DNA of 48,672 bases, from assembly GCA_031290985.1 (NCBI GenBank), contig JARLJW010000050.1:1-48672 (forward strand). The letters are read 5' to 3'. The translations under genes were made by a program, and so were the position numbers. The notes beneath the pieces were generated by a model, which saw nothing but the letters and a program-made list of their open reading frames with translations, ran no database searches and was not told where the DNA came from. Shown in pieces: positions 7,834 to 16,481 of the stretch (positions are counted from its first letter, which is position 1; the number at the start of each line of letters is the position of its first letter). The stretch comes from Verrucomicrobiia bacterium (GTDB taxonomy: Bacteria > Verrucomicrobiota > Verrucomicrobiia > Limisphaerales > UBA11358).

Positions 7834-9546
7834 GTGGCAGAAAAAGACGATTATTTATTGGACCTTTTGGTCGACCTTGGTTTCACCAGCGCCGACGTTG
7901 TGGCCGGCGCCCGGACCGAGGCCAATGCCGCCGGTGTCGGCGTGGTGGATTTCCTCGTCGCCAACAAGGCCATCCGCCCCGGGGACGTCACCCAGGCCAA
8001 GGCCGCCCAGTTCGGCGCCGAGGTCGTGCACCTCGCCAACATGAAGATCGAGGATGAGGTCATCTCGATCATCGCCCGCGACATCGCCAAAAAATACCGC
8101 GTCATCCCGCTGCACAAGAACGACACCAAGGTCGCCGTCGCCATCGCCGACCCTTCCGATCTCAACACCCTCGACACGCTCCATCACCTCCTCAACGCGG
8201 ACATCGAACTCCGCGTCGCCTCCGAGCAGGACATCGAAGCCGCGCTCAACAAGTATTACGGCGGCGATAAAAAACGGTCGATGGGCGACAATGCCGAGTT
8301 CACCGAGGTCATCAAGGAACTGACGCTGGATCATGTCGAGGCCGCCGGGGATGACGACATCGCCGTCGAGGCCGACGCCCCGCTCATCCGCCTGGTGAAC
8401 CAGATCATCGTGGACGCCTTCAAGCTGCGCGCCTCGGACATCCACCTTGAACCGCTCGGGAAAAGATTCCGCCTCCGCTACCGCATCGACGGCATGTTGC
8501 AGGAGGTTCCCGGCAAGACGCCCAAGCAGTTGCAGGCCGCCATCATCGCGCGCCTGAAAATTTCCGCCGGCATGGTCATCTCGGAACATCGCATCCCGCA
8601 GGACGGGCGCATCCAGTCCAAGGTCGGCAACAAGCTCATCGATCTCCGCGTCTCGTGCCTGCCGACGAATCACGGCGAGAGCATCGTCATGCGTATTCTC
8701 GACAAGGAAGGCCTCCGCCTCGGGCTTCCGGAACTCGGCTTCCTCGTCGACGACCAGCAGACGTTCGAGCGCATCATCGCGCTGCCCGACGGCATCCTGC
8801 TCGTCACCGGCCCGACCGGCTCCGGCAAGACCACCACGCTGTACTCCTGCCTGAATTTCATCAACCGCCCGGACCGCAAGATCATCACGGTGGAAGACCC
8901 CGTGGAATATATTCTCGCGGGCATCAACCAGGTGCAGGTGAACGACATTGTCGGGTTCACCTTCGCCACCGCGCTGCGCGCGATCCTCCGCCAGGCGCCG
9001 AACATCGTGATGATCGGGGAAATTCGCGACATCGAAACGGCGTCCATCGCCATCAACGCGTCGCTCACCGGTCACCTCGTGTTCTCCACGCTGCACACGA
9101 ACGACGCGCCCGGCGCCGTCACCCGTCTCGCGGACATCGGCGTGAAGCCGTTCTTGATCGCCTCCTCCACGCGCTGCCTCATGGCGCAGCGCCTCGTCCG
9201 CAAAATTTGCAAGAAGTGCATCGCGCCCTACGTGCCGTCCGATGCCGAGCTGCGCTCCCTGGGGATCAAGCAGGAGGATTTAAAGAACGCCAGCATCATG
9301 AAGGGCAAGGGCTGCTCCAACTGCAACGGCTCCGGCCATCGCGGCCGCATGGGCATCTTTGAGATTTTCGTGGTGGATGACGAGGGCCGCAAATTGATCT
9401 ACGACATGGTGCCGACCAACGTGCTCCGCCAGCGCGCCCGCGAGATGGGCATGCGCACCCTGCGCGAGGACGGCATCCGCAAGGTGCTGGCCGGCATGAC
9501 CACGCCGGAGGAGGTCATCCGCGCGACCGTCGGTGACGAAGCTTGA
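7834..9546 (+). CDS. GspE/PilB-family assembly ATPase (first copy)
   Basis: Hexameric motor ATPase of the type II secretion/type IV pilus extension class. The frame is open from 7612, but GTG at 7834 gives 570 residues, matching the second copy (568), and begins the MshEN/T2SSE_N-like domain directly (DDYLLDLLVDLG). Walker A is GPTGSGKTT (about 327-335), an Asp box follows (VEDPVEY), Walker B is near IVMIGEIRD and the His box is in TGHLVFSTLHTND. A tetracysteine zinc motif (CKKC ... CSNC) near the C-terminus is typical of GspE/PilB. The next gene, pilT, begins nine bases after its stop. A hairpin sits just upstream of the start. Confidence 0.92.
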   Translation: MAEKDDYLLDLLVDLGFTSADVVAGARTEANAAGVGVVDFLVANKAIRPGDVTQAKAAQFGAEVVHLANMKIEDEVISIIARDIAKKYRVIPLHKNDTKVAVAIADPSDLNTLDTLHHLLNADIELRVASEQDIEAALNKYYGGDKKRSMGDNAEFTEVIKELTLDHVEAAGDDDIAVEADAPLIRLVNQIIVDAFKLRASDIHLEPLGKRFRLRYRIDGMLQEVPGKTPKQLQAAIIARLKISAGMVISEHRIPQDGRIQSKVGNKLIDLRVSCLPTNHGESIVMRILDKEGLRLGLPELGFLVDDQQTFERIIALPDGILLVTGPTGSGKTTTLYSCLNFINRPDRKIITVEDPVEYILAGINQVQVNDIVGFTFATALRAILRQAPNIVMIGEIRDIETASIAINASLTGHLVFSTLHTNDAPGAVTRLADIGVKPFLIASSTRCLMAQRLVRKICKKCIAPYVPSDAELRSLGIKQEDLKNASIMKGKGCSNCNGSGHRGRMGIFEIFVVDDEGRKLIYDMVPTNVLRQRAREMGMRTLREDGIRKVLAGMTTPEEVIRATVGDEA

Positions 9547-9555
9547 TTTTTATTT

Positions 9556-10659
9556 ATGTCTTACTCGATGTCAGATTTGTTGCAGTTGGTGGTGTCCGAA
9601 GGCGCGTCCGATTTGCACACGCGCGTGGGTTGTTCGCCGACGATCCGTGTCCACGGCACGCTGCACCGGGTTGAGGGCCCGGCGCTCACGCCGGAAACCT
9701 CCGAGGAATTGATGCGCAGCATCACCTCCGAGGAGCACATCCAGCAGGTGCGCGAACGCGGCGGCGCGGACTTCGCCTTCGCCTTCGGCGACGCGGCCCG
9801 CTTCCGCGTCAGCGTGTTCAAGGAAAAGGGCAACTTCGGCATGGTGCTCCGCCAGATCCCCAGCAAGATGCTCACCTTTGAGCAGATCGGCCTGCCCGAA
9901 TCCGTGAAGGAGCTTTTGTTCAAGCCGCGCGGGCTCATCCTCGTCACCGGCCCCACGGGCTCCGGCAAGTCCACCACGCTGGCCTCGCTCCTCAACATCG
10001 TCAACGAAACCCGCGACGAGGTCCATCTGATCACCGTCGAGGACCCGATCGAATATTATCACAAGCACAAGAAGGCGCTCGTCACCCAGCGCGAAGTCCA
10101 CGTGGACGTGCCTAACTTCGGCGAGGCCCTCCGCCGCGCGCTGCGGCAGGACCCGGACATGATCCTGGTCGGCGAAATGCGCGACCTGGAAACCATCGAG
10201 GCCGCGATCACCGCCGCCGAAACGGGCCACTTGGTCTTCGGCACGCTCCACACCACCGGCGCCGCCAAGACCATCGACCGCCTCGTCAACGCCTTCCCGC
10301 AGAACCAGCAGGAAATGATCCGCATCCAGCTTTCCACCGTCTTGCAGGCGGTCATCTCCCAGCTCCTCATTCCCCGCGCGGACAAGCCGGGCCGCGTCGC
10401 CGCGTTTGAGATCATGATCAACACGCCGTCCATCGCGGCCCTCATCCGCGACAACAAAACCTTCCGCATCCAGTCCGACATCCAGACGGGCATGAAATAC
10501 GGCATGGTGACGCTCGATGCCTGGTTGATTGAGAAATACCTGAAGGGCCTCATCGCCCGCGAGGAAGTCATCAACAAGGCGCAGGACGCCACCACCATCA
10601 TGGCGAAATTGCAGGAACTCGACCTCGCCTCGGCGGTGGACAAGGGCAAAAAGAAGTAA
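9556..10659 (+). CDS. pilT: Twitching motility retraction ATPase PilT
   Basis: PilT powers retraction of type IV pili. At 367 residues it has the usual length. Walker A is GPTGSGKST (about 132-140). The PilT-specific segments include [33 protein letters not shown] and the C-terminal AFPQNQQ and VISQLL elements. It lacks the zinc tetracysteine, as expected. Its place between two extension-type ATPases, nine bases after the first and 15 before the second, suggests one transcript. A retraction ATPase is typical of type IV pili rather than a pure type II secretion system, so the operon looks like a pilus/secretion hybrid. Confidence 0.93.
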   Translation: MSYSMSDLLQLVVSEGASDLHTRVGCSPTIRVHGTLHRVEGPALTPETSEELMRSITSEEHIQQVRERGGADFAFAFGDAARFRVSVFKEKGNFGMVLRQIPSKMLTFEQIGLPESVKELLFKPRGLILVTGPTGSGKSTTLASLLNIVNETRDEVHLITVEDPIEYYHKHKKALVTQREVHVDVPNFGEALRRALRQDPDMILVGEMRDLETIEAAITAAETGHLVFGTLHTTGAAKTIDRLVNAFPQNQQEMIRIQLSTVLQAVISQLLIPRADKPGRVAAFEIMINTPSIAALIRDNKTFRIQSDIQTGMKYGMVTLDAWLIEKYLKGLIAREEVINKAQDATTIMAKLQELDLASAVDKGKKK

Positions 10660-10674
10660 CCGAAGCCACCCGCC

Positions 10675-12381
10675 ATGTCCGACGAAATTTCAGATCCATT
10701 GCTCAACCTGCTCCACGAGCAGAACATGCTGGACGACTTGCAGTTTGAAGAAGTCGCCGGCGAACTGAAGCGCAACGCCACGCCCTCCATCCAGATTCTC
10801 CAGGACTTCGGCATCATGAAGCTGGATGACATCCTCCATGTCATCGCCAGCACCATGGGCACCGAGGTGGTGTCGTTGAAGGACCGCGAAATTTCCCCGG
10901 AAACCCTCAAGCTCATCCCGGCCAAGGTCGCGCAGATGTACCACTGCCTGCCCGTCGGCGTGAACGGCGGCGGCGTTTTGCAGGTGGCCGTGGCCGACCC
11001 GTTCAACCCGCAGATGGCCGATGAGATCCAGTTCGCCGCCAAGCGCGAAGTGCAGATCGTCGTCTCCGACCCCGGCGACATTCAGCGCGGCATCGAGCGT
11101 TTTTACGGCCAGGAAGACAACGAAAGTTTTGCCGAGGTGCTCAAGGAGCTCGGTGCGGATAAAAAGATCGCCAAGGAGGTGGATGAGGCCGGCGAGGACG
11201 CCAAGGCCGCCGCCGCGCTCGCCAACGAGGTGCCCATCGTCAAGTTCGTGAACCTGGTTTTGCAGCAGGCCGTGTCGGACCGCGCTTCGGACATCCACTT
11301 TGAGCCGTTCGAGACCGAGTTCCGCATCCGCTACCGCGTGGACGGCGCGCTGTACGAGATGGCCCCGCCGCCGAAGCACCTGGCGCTGCCCGTGATCTCG
11401 CGCATCAAGGTCATGGCGAACCTGAACATTTCCGAGAAGCGCCTGCCCCAGGACGGTCGTATCAGCCTCACCGTGTTGGGCAAGCAGATCGACCTGCGCG
11501 TCAGCACGCTGCCCACCGCCTTCGGCGAATCGGTCGTGTTGCGCGTGCTGGACCGCGGCTCCGTCAATCTCGAGATCGAGTCGCTCGGCTTCCCCAAGTA
11601 CGTTTACGATTTCGTCACGGAAGTCATCCAGCGCCCGAACGGCATTTTCGTCGTCACCGGCCCGACTGGTTGCGGCAAGACGACCACGCTCTACTCCTGC
11701 CTGCGCCGCGTGAACGTCATCGATTCCAAGCTGCTCACCGCCGAGGACCCGGTCGAGTTCGACATCGACGGCATCATGCAGGTGGCCATCAACGAGGCCG
11801 CCGGCATGACCTTTGCCAAGGCGTTGAAATCATTTTTGCGCCAGGACCCGGACATCATCATGGTCGGGGAAATGCGCGACCTGGAAACCGCGCAAATTTC
11901 CATCCAGGCCTCGCTGACCGGTCACTTGGTGCTGAGCACCCTGCACACGAACGACTCGCCCGGCGCCGTCACCCGTCTGGTGGACATGGGCGTGGAACCG
12001 TTCCTGATCTCCTCCACGCTGATGGCCGTGCTCGGCCAGCGGCTGGTCCGCACCAACTGCAAGAACTGCCGCACGCCGTTTGAGCCCACCGAGCAGCAGC
12101 TCGCGTTGCTCAACCTCTCGCCGCACGACCTGGGCGACAAGGTTTTCCATTACGGCCGGGGCTGTTCCACCTGCAATGACACCGGTTACAAGGGCCGGAA
12201 GGGCATTTTTGAGCTGCTGGTCGTTTCCGACCCCATCCGCACGCTCATCAATGAACGCGCGCCCACCGTTGTCATGCGGCAGAAGGCCGTCGAGCTCGGC
12301 ATGGTCACCTTGCGCGAGGACGGCTTGCGCAGCATCTTCGATGGTGATACTAGTATTGAAGAAGTCGTTAAATACACCTGA
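10675..12381 (+). CDS. GspE/PilB-family assembly ATPase (second copy)
   Basis: A 568-residue paralogue of the ATPase at 7834, with an N-terminal MshEN-like domain, linker and ATPase core. Walker A reads GPTGCGKTT (about 327-335): Cys replaces the Ser seen in the first copy, a substitution that keeps the P-loop Gly, Lys and Thr. Walker B is in [10 protein letters not shown] and the tetracysteine motif is CKNC ... CSTC. Two motors encoded side by side could serve different pilin sets or form a mixed hexamer. It is followed 12 bp later by the platform gene. Extension-type function is secure at family level; the division of labour is unknown. Confidence 0.92.
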   Translation: MSDEISDPLLNLLHEQNMLDDLQFEEVAGELKRNATPSIQILQDFGIMKLDDILHVIASTMGTEVVSLKDREISPETLKLIPAKVAQMYHCLPVGVNGGGVLQVAVADPFNPQMADEIQFAAKREVQIVVSDPGDIQRGIERFYGQEDNESFAEVLKELGADKKIAKEVDEAGEDAKAAAALANEVPIVKFVNLVLQQAVSDRASDIHFEPFETEFRIRYRVDGALYEMAPPPKHLALPVISRIKVMANLNISEKRLPQDGRISLTVLGKQIDLRVSTLPTAFGESVVLRVLDRGSVNLEIESLGFPKYVYDFVTEVIQRPNGIFVVTGPTGCGKTTTLYSCLRRVNVIDSKLLTAEDPVEFDIDGIMQVAINEAAGMTFAKALKSFLRQDPDIIMVGEMRDLETAQISIQASLTGHLVLSTLHTNDSPGAVTRLVDMGVEPFLISSTLMAVLGQRLVRTNCKNCRTPFEPTEQQLALLNLSPHDLGDKVFHYGRGCSTCNDTGYKGRKGIFELLVVSDPIRTLINERAPTVVMRQKAVELGMVTLREDGLRSIFDGDTSIEEVVKYT

Positions 12382-12393
12382 TCCATCTGCGCC

Positions 12394-13710
12394 ATGCCCA
12401 AGTACAATTACATCGCCCTCGATTCCCGTGGCAATGAGACCAAGGGAAGCATAGAAGCCGCCAGCCAGAACGAGGCCATCGGGCGCGTGAAGGACATGAG
12501 CCTCTTCCCGACCAAGATCGCCGAGGCCGAAAAGGACAAGTCCGCCGATAAAAAAGCCGCCAAGAGCAAGGCCCCCGCCCGGCCCGGTGCCAAGAAAAAG
12601 GGCGGCATGAACATCAATATTTCCATCCCCGGCATGGGTGGGAAGGTGAAGCCCAAGATTTTGATGACTTTCACCCGCCAGCTCGCCACGCTGGTGGACG
12701 CCGGCCTGCCGCTGCTGCGCGGCCTGCGTGTGCTGGAAAAACAGGAGCGCAACGCCACCCTGAAAAGGATCATCGGTGAACTCGCCGTCTCCATCGAGGG
12801 CGGCAGCACCTTCTCCGAGGCGCTGGCCCAGCATCCCAAGACTTTCAACAAGCTGTTCGTCAACATGGTCAAGGCCGGCGAACTTGGCGGTGTGCTCGAA
12901 GTCGTCTTGAAGCGCCTCGCGGAATTTTCCGAGAAGGCCCAGAAGATCAAGGGCAAGGTCAAGGCCGCCCTCTTTTACCCCATCGCGGTCATGATCGTCG
13001 CCGTCGGCATCATGATCCTCCTCATGTGCTTTGTCGTCCCCAAGTTCAAGGACGTGTTCGCCGGCATGGGTGTCAAGATGCCCGGTTTCACCCTGTTCGT
13101 CATGTGGGTCAGCGACACCATCAAGAACAACATCCTCATGACCATGGGGGCCCTCACCGTCGTGGTCATCATATTCCTGTTGTTCATCAAGACCAAGTTC
13201 GGGCGGAGATTGTGGGACAAGTTCAAGCTCATCATGCCCGCCATCGGCCCGGTCATCAGCAAGGTCGCCATCTCCCGTTTTGCCCGCACCCTCGGCACCC
13301 TCGTCAGCAGCGGTGTGCCCATCCTCCAGGCCCTGATCATCGTGCGGGACACCGCCGGCAACGTCATCATCGCCAGCGCCGTCGTCAAGATCCACGAAAG
13401 CGTCAAGGAAGGTGAAACCATCACCGCGCCCCTCGAAGGCTCCGGCGTCTTCCCCCCCATGGTCGTCAGCATGGTGGACGTCGGCGAACAGACCGGTGCC
13501 CTCCCGGAAATGCTCCTGCGCATTGCCGATGACTACGATGAACAGGTCGACAATGCCGTCGCCGCCATGACCTCCTTGCTCGAGCCCATCATGATCATTT
13601 TCCTCGCCGTCATCGTCGGCAGCATCGTCATCGCGATGTTCCTGCCCCTGATTGCCATGATCACCAACCTGAGCGGTGACGACAGCGGCGGTGGCAAAGG
13701 CAAGGAATAA
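12394..13710 (+). CDS. GspF/PilC inner-membrane platform protein
   Basis: The polytopic platform protein through which the ATPases act on the pilin pool. The 438 residues begin with the usual MPKYNYIALDSRG start, followed by a Lys/Ala/Pro-rich insertion (about 45-75). Two GspF domains follow (about 85-210 and 290-415), each with motifs like FTRQLATLVDAGLPLL and FARTLGTLVSSGVPIL. Hydrophobic segments lie near 190-215, 240-265 and 400-430. It ends the ATPase half of the operon. After it comes a 195-bp gap and the toxin-antitoxin pair, then the prepilin genes. Confidence 0.93.
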   Translation: MPKYNYIALDSRGNETKGSIEAASQNEAIGRVKDMSLFPTKIAEAEKDKSADKKAAKSKAPARPGAKKKGGMNINISIPGMGGKVKPKILMTFTRQLATLVDAGLPLLRGLRVLEKQERNATLKRIIGELAVSIEGGSTFSEALAQHPKTFNKLFVNMVKAGELGGVLEVVLKRLAEFSEKAQKIKGKVKAALFYPIAVMIVAVGIMILLMCFVVPKFKDVFAGMGVKMPGFTLFVMWVSDTIKNNILMTMGALTVVVIIFLLFIKTKFGRRLWDKFKLIMPAIGPVISKVAISRFARTLGTLVSSGVPILQALIIVRDTAGNVIIASAVVKIHESVKEGETITAPLEGSGVFPPMVVSMVDVGEQTGALPEMLLRIADDYDEQVDNAVAAMTSLLEPIMIIFLAVIVGSIVIAMFLPLIAMITNLSGDDSGGGKGKE

Positions 13711-13830
13711 CCCTAGTCGGTGAAAATCCGCAAAAATCGTCCTCCAAAACCGGATCGGCTGGTTTTTGACGGTTTTTCACTGCCATACGGTGCCAATATG
13801 TCCGTTTTTACCGGTATTCAGAACTCGAAC

Positions 13831-13872
13831 TTGACAAAAATCGCGATCGCATGTAAATACATTGTATTCACA
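13831..13872 (+). promoter_or_regulatory. Putative promoter and operator for the toxin-antitoxin pair
   Basis: TTGACA (13831-13836) is followed after 17 bp by TAAATA (13854-13859), a weak -10. Overlapping the -10 is an imperfect palindrome, TGTAAATAC (13852-13860) and GTATTCACA (13864-13872) around a central ATT, with 8 of 9 pairs. The toxin ATG is at 13906. BrnA and other CopG/ribbon-helix-helix antitoxins repress their own promoters, so this is a candidate antitoxin site. Inference from position and symmetry only. Confidence 0.5.
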
Positions 13873-13905
13873 TTGCATGGGCGATTTATTTACAACTGAC
13901 CCGAT

Positions 13906-14190
13906 ATGGAGTTCGATTGGAATAATCCGCCCTTTGAACTTGGTTCTTTGACCCAGCGGGAGATAGAGGAATCGTTCGAAGACGCGTTTGCGGTCCGGCT
14001 GATGCCGGATTCGCCCCGCTTCGGTGTGCAGGCCAGGTTTTTCAACCTGGGCATGACCGCCGGCGGCATTGGCATTGTCAGCGTTTATCGGACCAACGGG
14101 CGGCTCGTCCGGGTGCTCTTGGCCCGGCCGTTCGATCCGGAGGAACGATTCTTCTACCAGCGGAAGATGGGTCAGAACCTGGCGCAGTAG
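13906..14190 (+). CDS. BrnT-like toxin
   Basis: A 94-residue protein resembling BrnT, the RelE-fold ribonuclease toxin of type II toxin-antitoxin systems. The BrnT-like features are the start MEFDWNN, a helix with FEDAFA (the usual 'F-E-A ... F-D' segment), central beta-strands and the end RVLLARPFDPEERFFYQ, matching the typical 'IRIISARPATRRER-x-x-Y' tail. Length is normal. As in brnTA operons, the toxin gene comes first and a CopG-type antitoxin follows. It has no clear Shine-Dalgarno. The divergence is appreciable, so an inactive or specialised relative is possible. Confidence 0.65.
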   Translation: MEFDWNNPPFELGSLTQREIEESFEDAFAVRLMPDSPRFGVQARFFNLGMTAGGIGIVSVYRTNGRLVRVLLARPFDPEERFFYQRKMGQNLAQ

Positions 14191-14207
14191 CGGCGGTAAA
14201 CGAACTT

Positions 14208-14255
14208 GGTCAAACCGGGTCAAACCGGGTCAAACCGGGTCAAGCCGGGTCAAAC
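14208..14255. repeat. Decamer tandem array between toxin and antitoxin
   Basis: Four and a half copies of the 10-bp unit CAAACCGGGT lie head to tail at 14211-14220, 14221-14230, 14231-14240, 14241-14250 (one A to G change) and 14251-14255, preceded by GGT. They occupy most of the 77-bp gap between the two genes. One repeat per helical turn would place identical faces on one side of the DNA, as in operator or iteron arrays. Slippage is an alternative origin. Confidence 0.9.
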
Positions 14256-14267
14256 TAAAATTTAGCC

Positions 14268-14543
14268 ATGAGAACATTTGCCAAATGGGAGGAAGTCCCG
14301 CTCTTCGACAGCGAAGATGCCGAGGCCGTCTTCTGGACCGAGAACCGGCCCGACCTCCGCCTCATGGAATCCGCCATCTCCGGCAGCGCGGAAGCTTCCG
14401 AATCCGTCACCGTCACCCTCCGCTTCGACCCCCGCATGTTGGCCCGCATCAAGCGCCTCGCCCGCGCCCGCTATCTCAATTACCAGAGCATGGTCAAGCA
14501 ATGGCTCAGCGAACGGATGGAACAGGAACTCCGCGAACGATGA
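14268..14543 (+). CDS. CopG/BrnA-type antitoxin
   Basis: A 91-residue partner of the toxin-like gene. The N-terminal half contains LFDSEDAEAVFW, like the 'SEEEEAEFW' toxin-binding segment of CopG antitoxins. The C-terminal half (about 45-90) is a ribbon-helix-helix DNA-binding domain: strand VTVTLRFD, then MLARIKRLARARYLNYQSMV and KQWLSERM. Antitoxins of this type neutralise the toxin and repress the operon. Its stop lies ten bases before the first prepilin gene, so the pair is probably co-transcribed with the secretion genes. Confidence 0.75.
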   Translation: MRTFAKWEEVPLFDSEDAEAVFWTENRPDLRLMESAISGSAEASESVTVTLRFDPRMLARIKRLARARYLNYQSMVKQWLSERMEQELRER

Positions 14544-14553
14544 AATCAACCCC

Positions 14554-15366
14554 ATGAAAATGATCCCCGCCACCCTCCGCGTCACTTGTCCCGTGTCACC
14601 CCTCACCCGTCAAAATCGAGCGGTGTTCACACCTTGCCATCTTCCATCTTCCATCCTCCATCCTCGCCGCGCCTTCACCCTCGTCGAACTCCTCATCGTC
14701 ATCTCCATCATCGGTGTTCTCGCCGGGTTCATCATTGCTGCCTTGGGCCCGATCAAAGTACACAAGGCCACCAGCGCCGCCCGGGGCGAACTCGCGCAGA
14801 TCGAGACCGCACTGGAAAATTACCACGCCAAATACGGCGTCTATCCGCCCTGCAATCAGAACCCGGACACCACGCCCGCTTATGCTAACGCCTCGCCAAA
14901 CGTGGTATACCACTCCCAGATGAGCCAGCTCTACTACGAGCTTTCCGGCACTACCAACGATGGCGTCAGTTTTGTGACCTTGGACGGCAGCGACTCCGTT
15001 CCGGTCAACGGCGCTAAAAATGTGATGGCCGCCTACGGTGTCGGCGGGTTCATCAATTGCTCCAAGGGCTCGGGTGACGAAACCGTTCCCGCCAAGAACT
15101 TCCTGCTCAGTTTGAGCAGCAAGCAGGTTTTTCGCGGTTACACCAATAACGGGCCGATCACTAGCATGCTCGTCACCTCTGTCAACGGACCGGATGACAC
15201 CTACACGCCGTTGAATGCGCGAGACGCGAACCCCGTCCGCTATCTCTACCCCGGCATCAATAATCCCACCAGCTACGATTTGTGGGTGCAGTTGCAGGTC
15301 GGCGGCAAAAAATACCTCGTCTGTAACTGGGCCAAGGCCGTCCAAGTCAACACCGCCGATCACTGA
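14554..15366 (+). CDS. GspG-like pseudopilin with 40-residue leader
   Basis: A type II secretion/type IV pilin-like protein, 270 residues. The class III signal has a long 40-residue leader ending HPRRA, then FTLVELLIV with Glu at position +5, so cleavage would fall after Ala rather than the usual Gly. The GspG-like part follows: TSAARGELAQIETALENYHAKYGVYPP. I start at the ATG at 14554, ten bases after the antitoxin stop. The leader DNA holds two period-7 repeat tracts (14581-14611 and 14634-14661). The C-terminal domain is larger than in classical GspG, and ends near CNWAKAVQVN. Confidence 0.85.
   Translation: MKMIPATLRVTCPVSPLTRQNRAVFTPCHLPSSILHPRRAFTLVELLIVISIIGVLAGFIIAALGPIKVHKATSAARGELAQIETALENYHAKYGVYPPCNQNPDTTPAYANASPNVVYHSQMSQLYYELSGTTNDGVSFVTLDGSDSVPVNGAKNVMAAYGVGGFINCSKGSGDETVPAKNFLLSLSSKQVFRGYTNNGPITSMLVTSVNGPDDTYTPLNARDANPVRYLYPGINNPTSYDLWVQLQVGGKKYLVCNWAKAVQVNTADH
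14581..14661. repeat. Two heptamer-period tracts in a prepilin leader
   Basis: First tract: GTC triplets at 14581, 14588, 14595, 14602 (as CTC) and 14609, exactly 7 bp apart. Second tract: four 7-mers ending in CCAT at 14634-14640, 14641-14647, 14648-14654 and 14655-14661 (TTGCCAT, CTTCCAT twice, CCTCCAT). Both are inside the coding region for the leader peptide, shortly before the codon for the conserved Phe at 14674. Confidence 0.85.
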
Positions 15367-15667
15367 CACCTGATTTATGTGCTTCCCCCAAACCAGCCCG
15401 TCCGCCGTTCTGGACCGCCGCTTGGCCGTTGAATGGCAGGATCACCGGTGGTCGCCCGCCATCCGCAAAAGTAGCGCCGGCGTCCCGCCTGCGGGCGAGG
15501 GTTTTCTTCCGTTGGCTTGCGCTGCCGCGCTCGCCGGGCAGGCGGGACGCCGGCGCCACCTTGCCGCCCGCCCGTCCCTCGGGCTGCGCCGGGAAGCCCG
15601 CATAAAACCATTGATTCCAGCCACATTTTTACCCCATCCTGCGCGCCGTAAAAACCTGTTTAAACTC
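15367..15667. other. Intergenic region carrying palindrome element A
   Basis: 301 bp between two prepilin genes. The downstream frame is open across it from ATG 15377, but the translation looks like chance. The canonical short leader starting at 15668 is preferred. Most of the gap is a large inverted repeat (listed separately). Confidence 0.6.
15474..15556. repeat. Palindromic element A
   Basis: Perfect 19-bp inverted arms, GCGCCGGCGTCCCGCCTGC at 15474-15492 and its reverse complement at 15538-15556. Weaker pairing continues inward (GGGCGAG opposite CTCGCCGGG) and the central loop is about 30 nt. It resembles short GC-rich mobile palindromes (REP/MITE-like) common in Verrucomicrobiota intergenic DNA. 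No transposase or target duplication is visible. Confidence 0.85.
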
Positions 15668-16477
15668 ATGAAAAAGCATCCTGCCGCCGCGCGCCGTTAT
15701 CGCGCCGGTTTCACCCTCGTCGAACTCCTCGTGGTCATCTCCATCATCGCCATCCTCGCCGCCATGCTTCTGCCGGTGCTCGCGGCGGTGAAGAAAAAGG
15801 CGCTGGTGATGAAGGCCCGGACCGAGATCGCCGACATCGTCAATGCTGTCAATGCCTACGACACGGAATATGGCCGGTTCCCCATCTCTGAAGAATCAAC
15901 GCCGGGCGACCCCATCACCGTCAAAGAACAGACGGCGGCAAATGGCTATGACTTCACCACCGGGCTGGTTTTTGGTCAGGGGGCTGGGCCCAATGGTTTC
16001 AGCTACGATAACAACAGCAATGTCGTTGCTGTTCTCATGGATTTACAAACCTATCCCAACGGTGTCAAGACGGCGGATTTCAATCACATTAAAAACCCCA
16101 AACAGGTGGGATTCTTACATGCCAAGATGTCCGAGTCCAAACATGGCGACCCCAATCCGCAGGGTGGTGTGGACGAGGACGGCATCTATCGTGACCCGTG
16201 GGGTCAGCCTTACATCATCACCATGGACACGAGCTACGATGACCAGTGTAGTGATATTTTGTATTCCCTGAAAAATGTTTCGCAGGACCCTACGGCGGCC
16301 AATCTACAGACTGGTTATTACGGCTTGTTCAATCCCAACCCCGGTGCCAACCCCCCGAATAATTACCTTTTCCACGGCAAAGTCATGGTCTGGTCCGCCG
16401 GTCCGGATAAAACCTACGATCCCACCGTGGGTGCCAAATCGGGCGTGAACAAGGATAACGTCCTGAGCTGGCAGTAA
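15668..16477 (+). CDS. GspG-like pseudopilin with canonical leader
   Basis: A 269-residue pseudopilin. It has the classical class III signal: a basic 14-residue leader ending RYRAG, then FTLVELLVV with Glu+5, cleaved by prepilin peptidase. The hydrophobic helix is followed by LVMKARTEIADIVNAVNAYDTEYGRFP, a GspG-like core. The C-terminal part contains DPWGQPYIITMD, the calcium-site-like segment of major pseudopilins, and ends near WSAGPDKTY. I start at ATG 15668 because it gives the short canonical leader, although the frame is open upstream across palindrome A. It is the only one of the six prepilin-like genes with an ordinary leader. Confidence 0.9.
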   Translation: MKKHPAAARRYRAGFTLVELLVVISIIAILAAMLLPVLAAVKKKALVMKARTEIADIVNAVNAYDTEYGRFPISEESTPGDPITVKEQTAANGYDFTTGLVFGQGAGPNGFSYDNNSNVVAVLMDLQTYPNGVKTADFNHIKNPKQVGFLHAKMSESKHGDPNPQGGVDEDGIYRDPWGQPYIITMDTSYDDQCSDILYSLKNVSQDPTAANLQTGYYGLFNPNPGANPPNNYLFHGKVMVWSAGPDKTYDPTVGAKSGVNKDNVLSWQ

Positions 16478-16481
16478 TGTT

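Noticed and set aside
14208..14255. Replication iterons or CRISPR-like array
   Set aside because: The unit is only 10 bp without spacers, and no rep or cas gene is present.
14278..14553. Extension of the first pseudopilin frame over the antitoxin gene
   Set aside because: It overlaps the well-supported antitoxin in a different frame and is Pro/Ser/Arg-rich shadow sequence.
15377..15667. Extended N-terminus of the second pseudopilin
   Set aside because: The frame is open, but the short leader starting at 15668 is canonical with Gly before Phe, and the upstream translation includes the palindrome. Start at 15668 is simpler.
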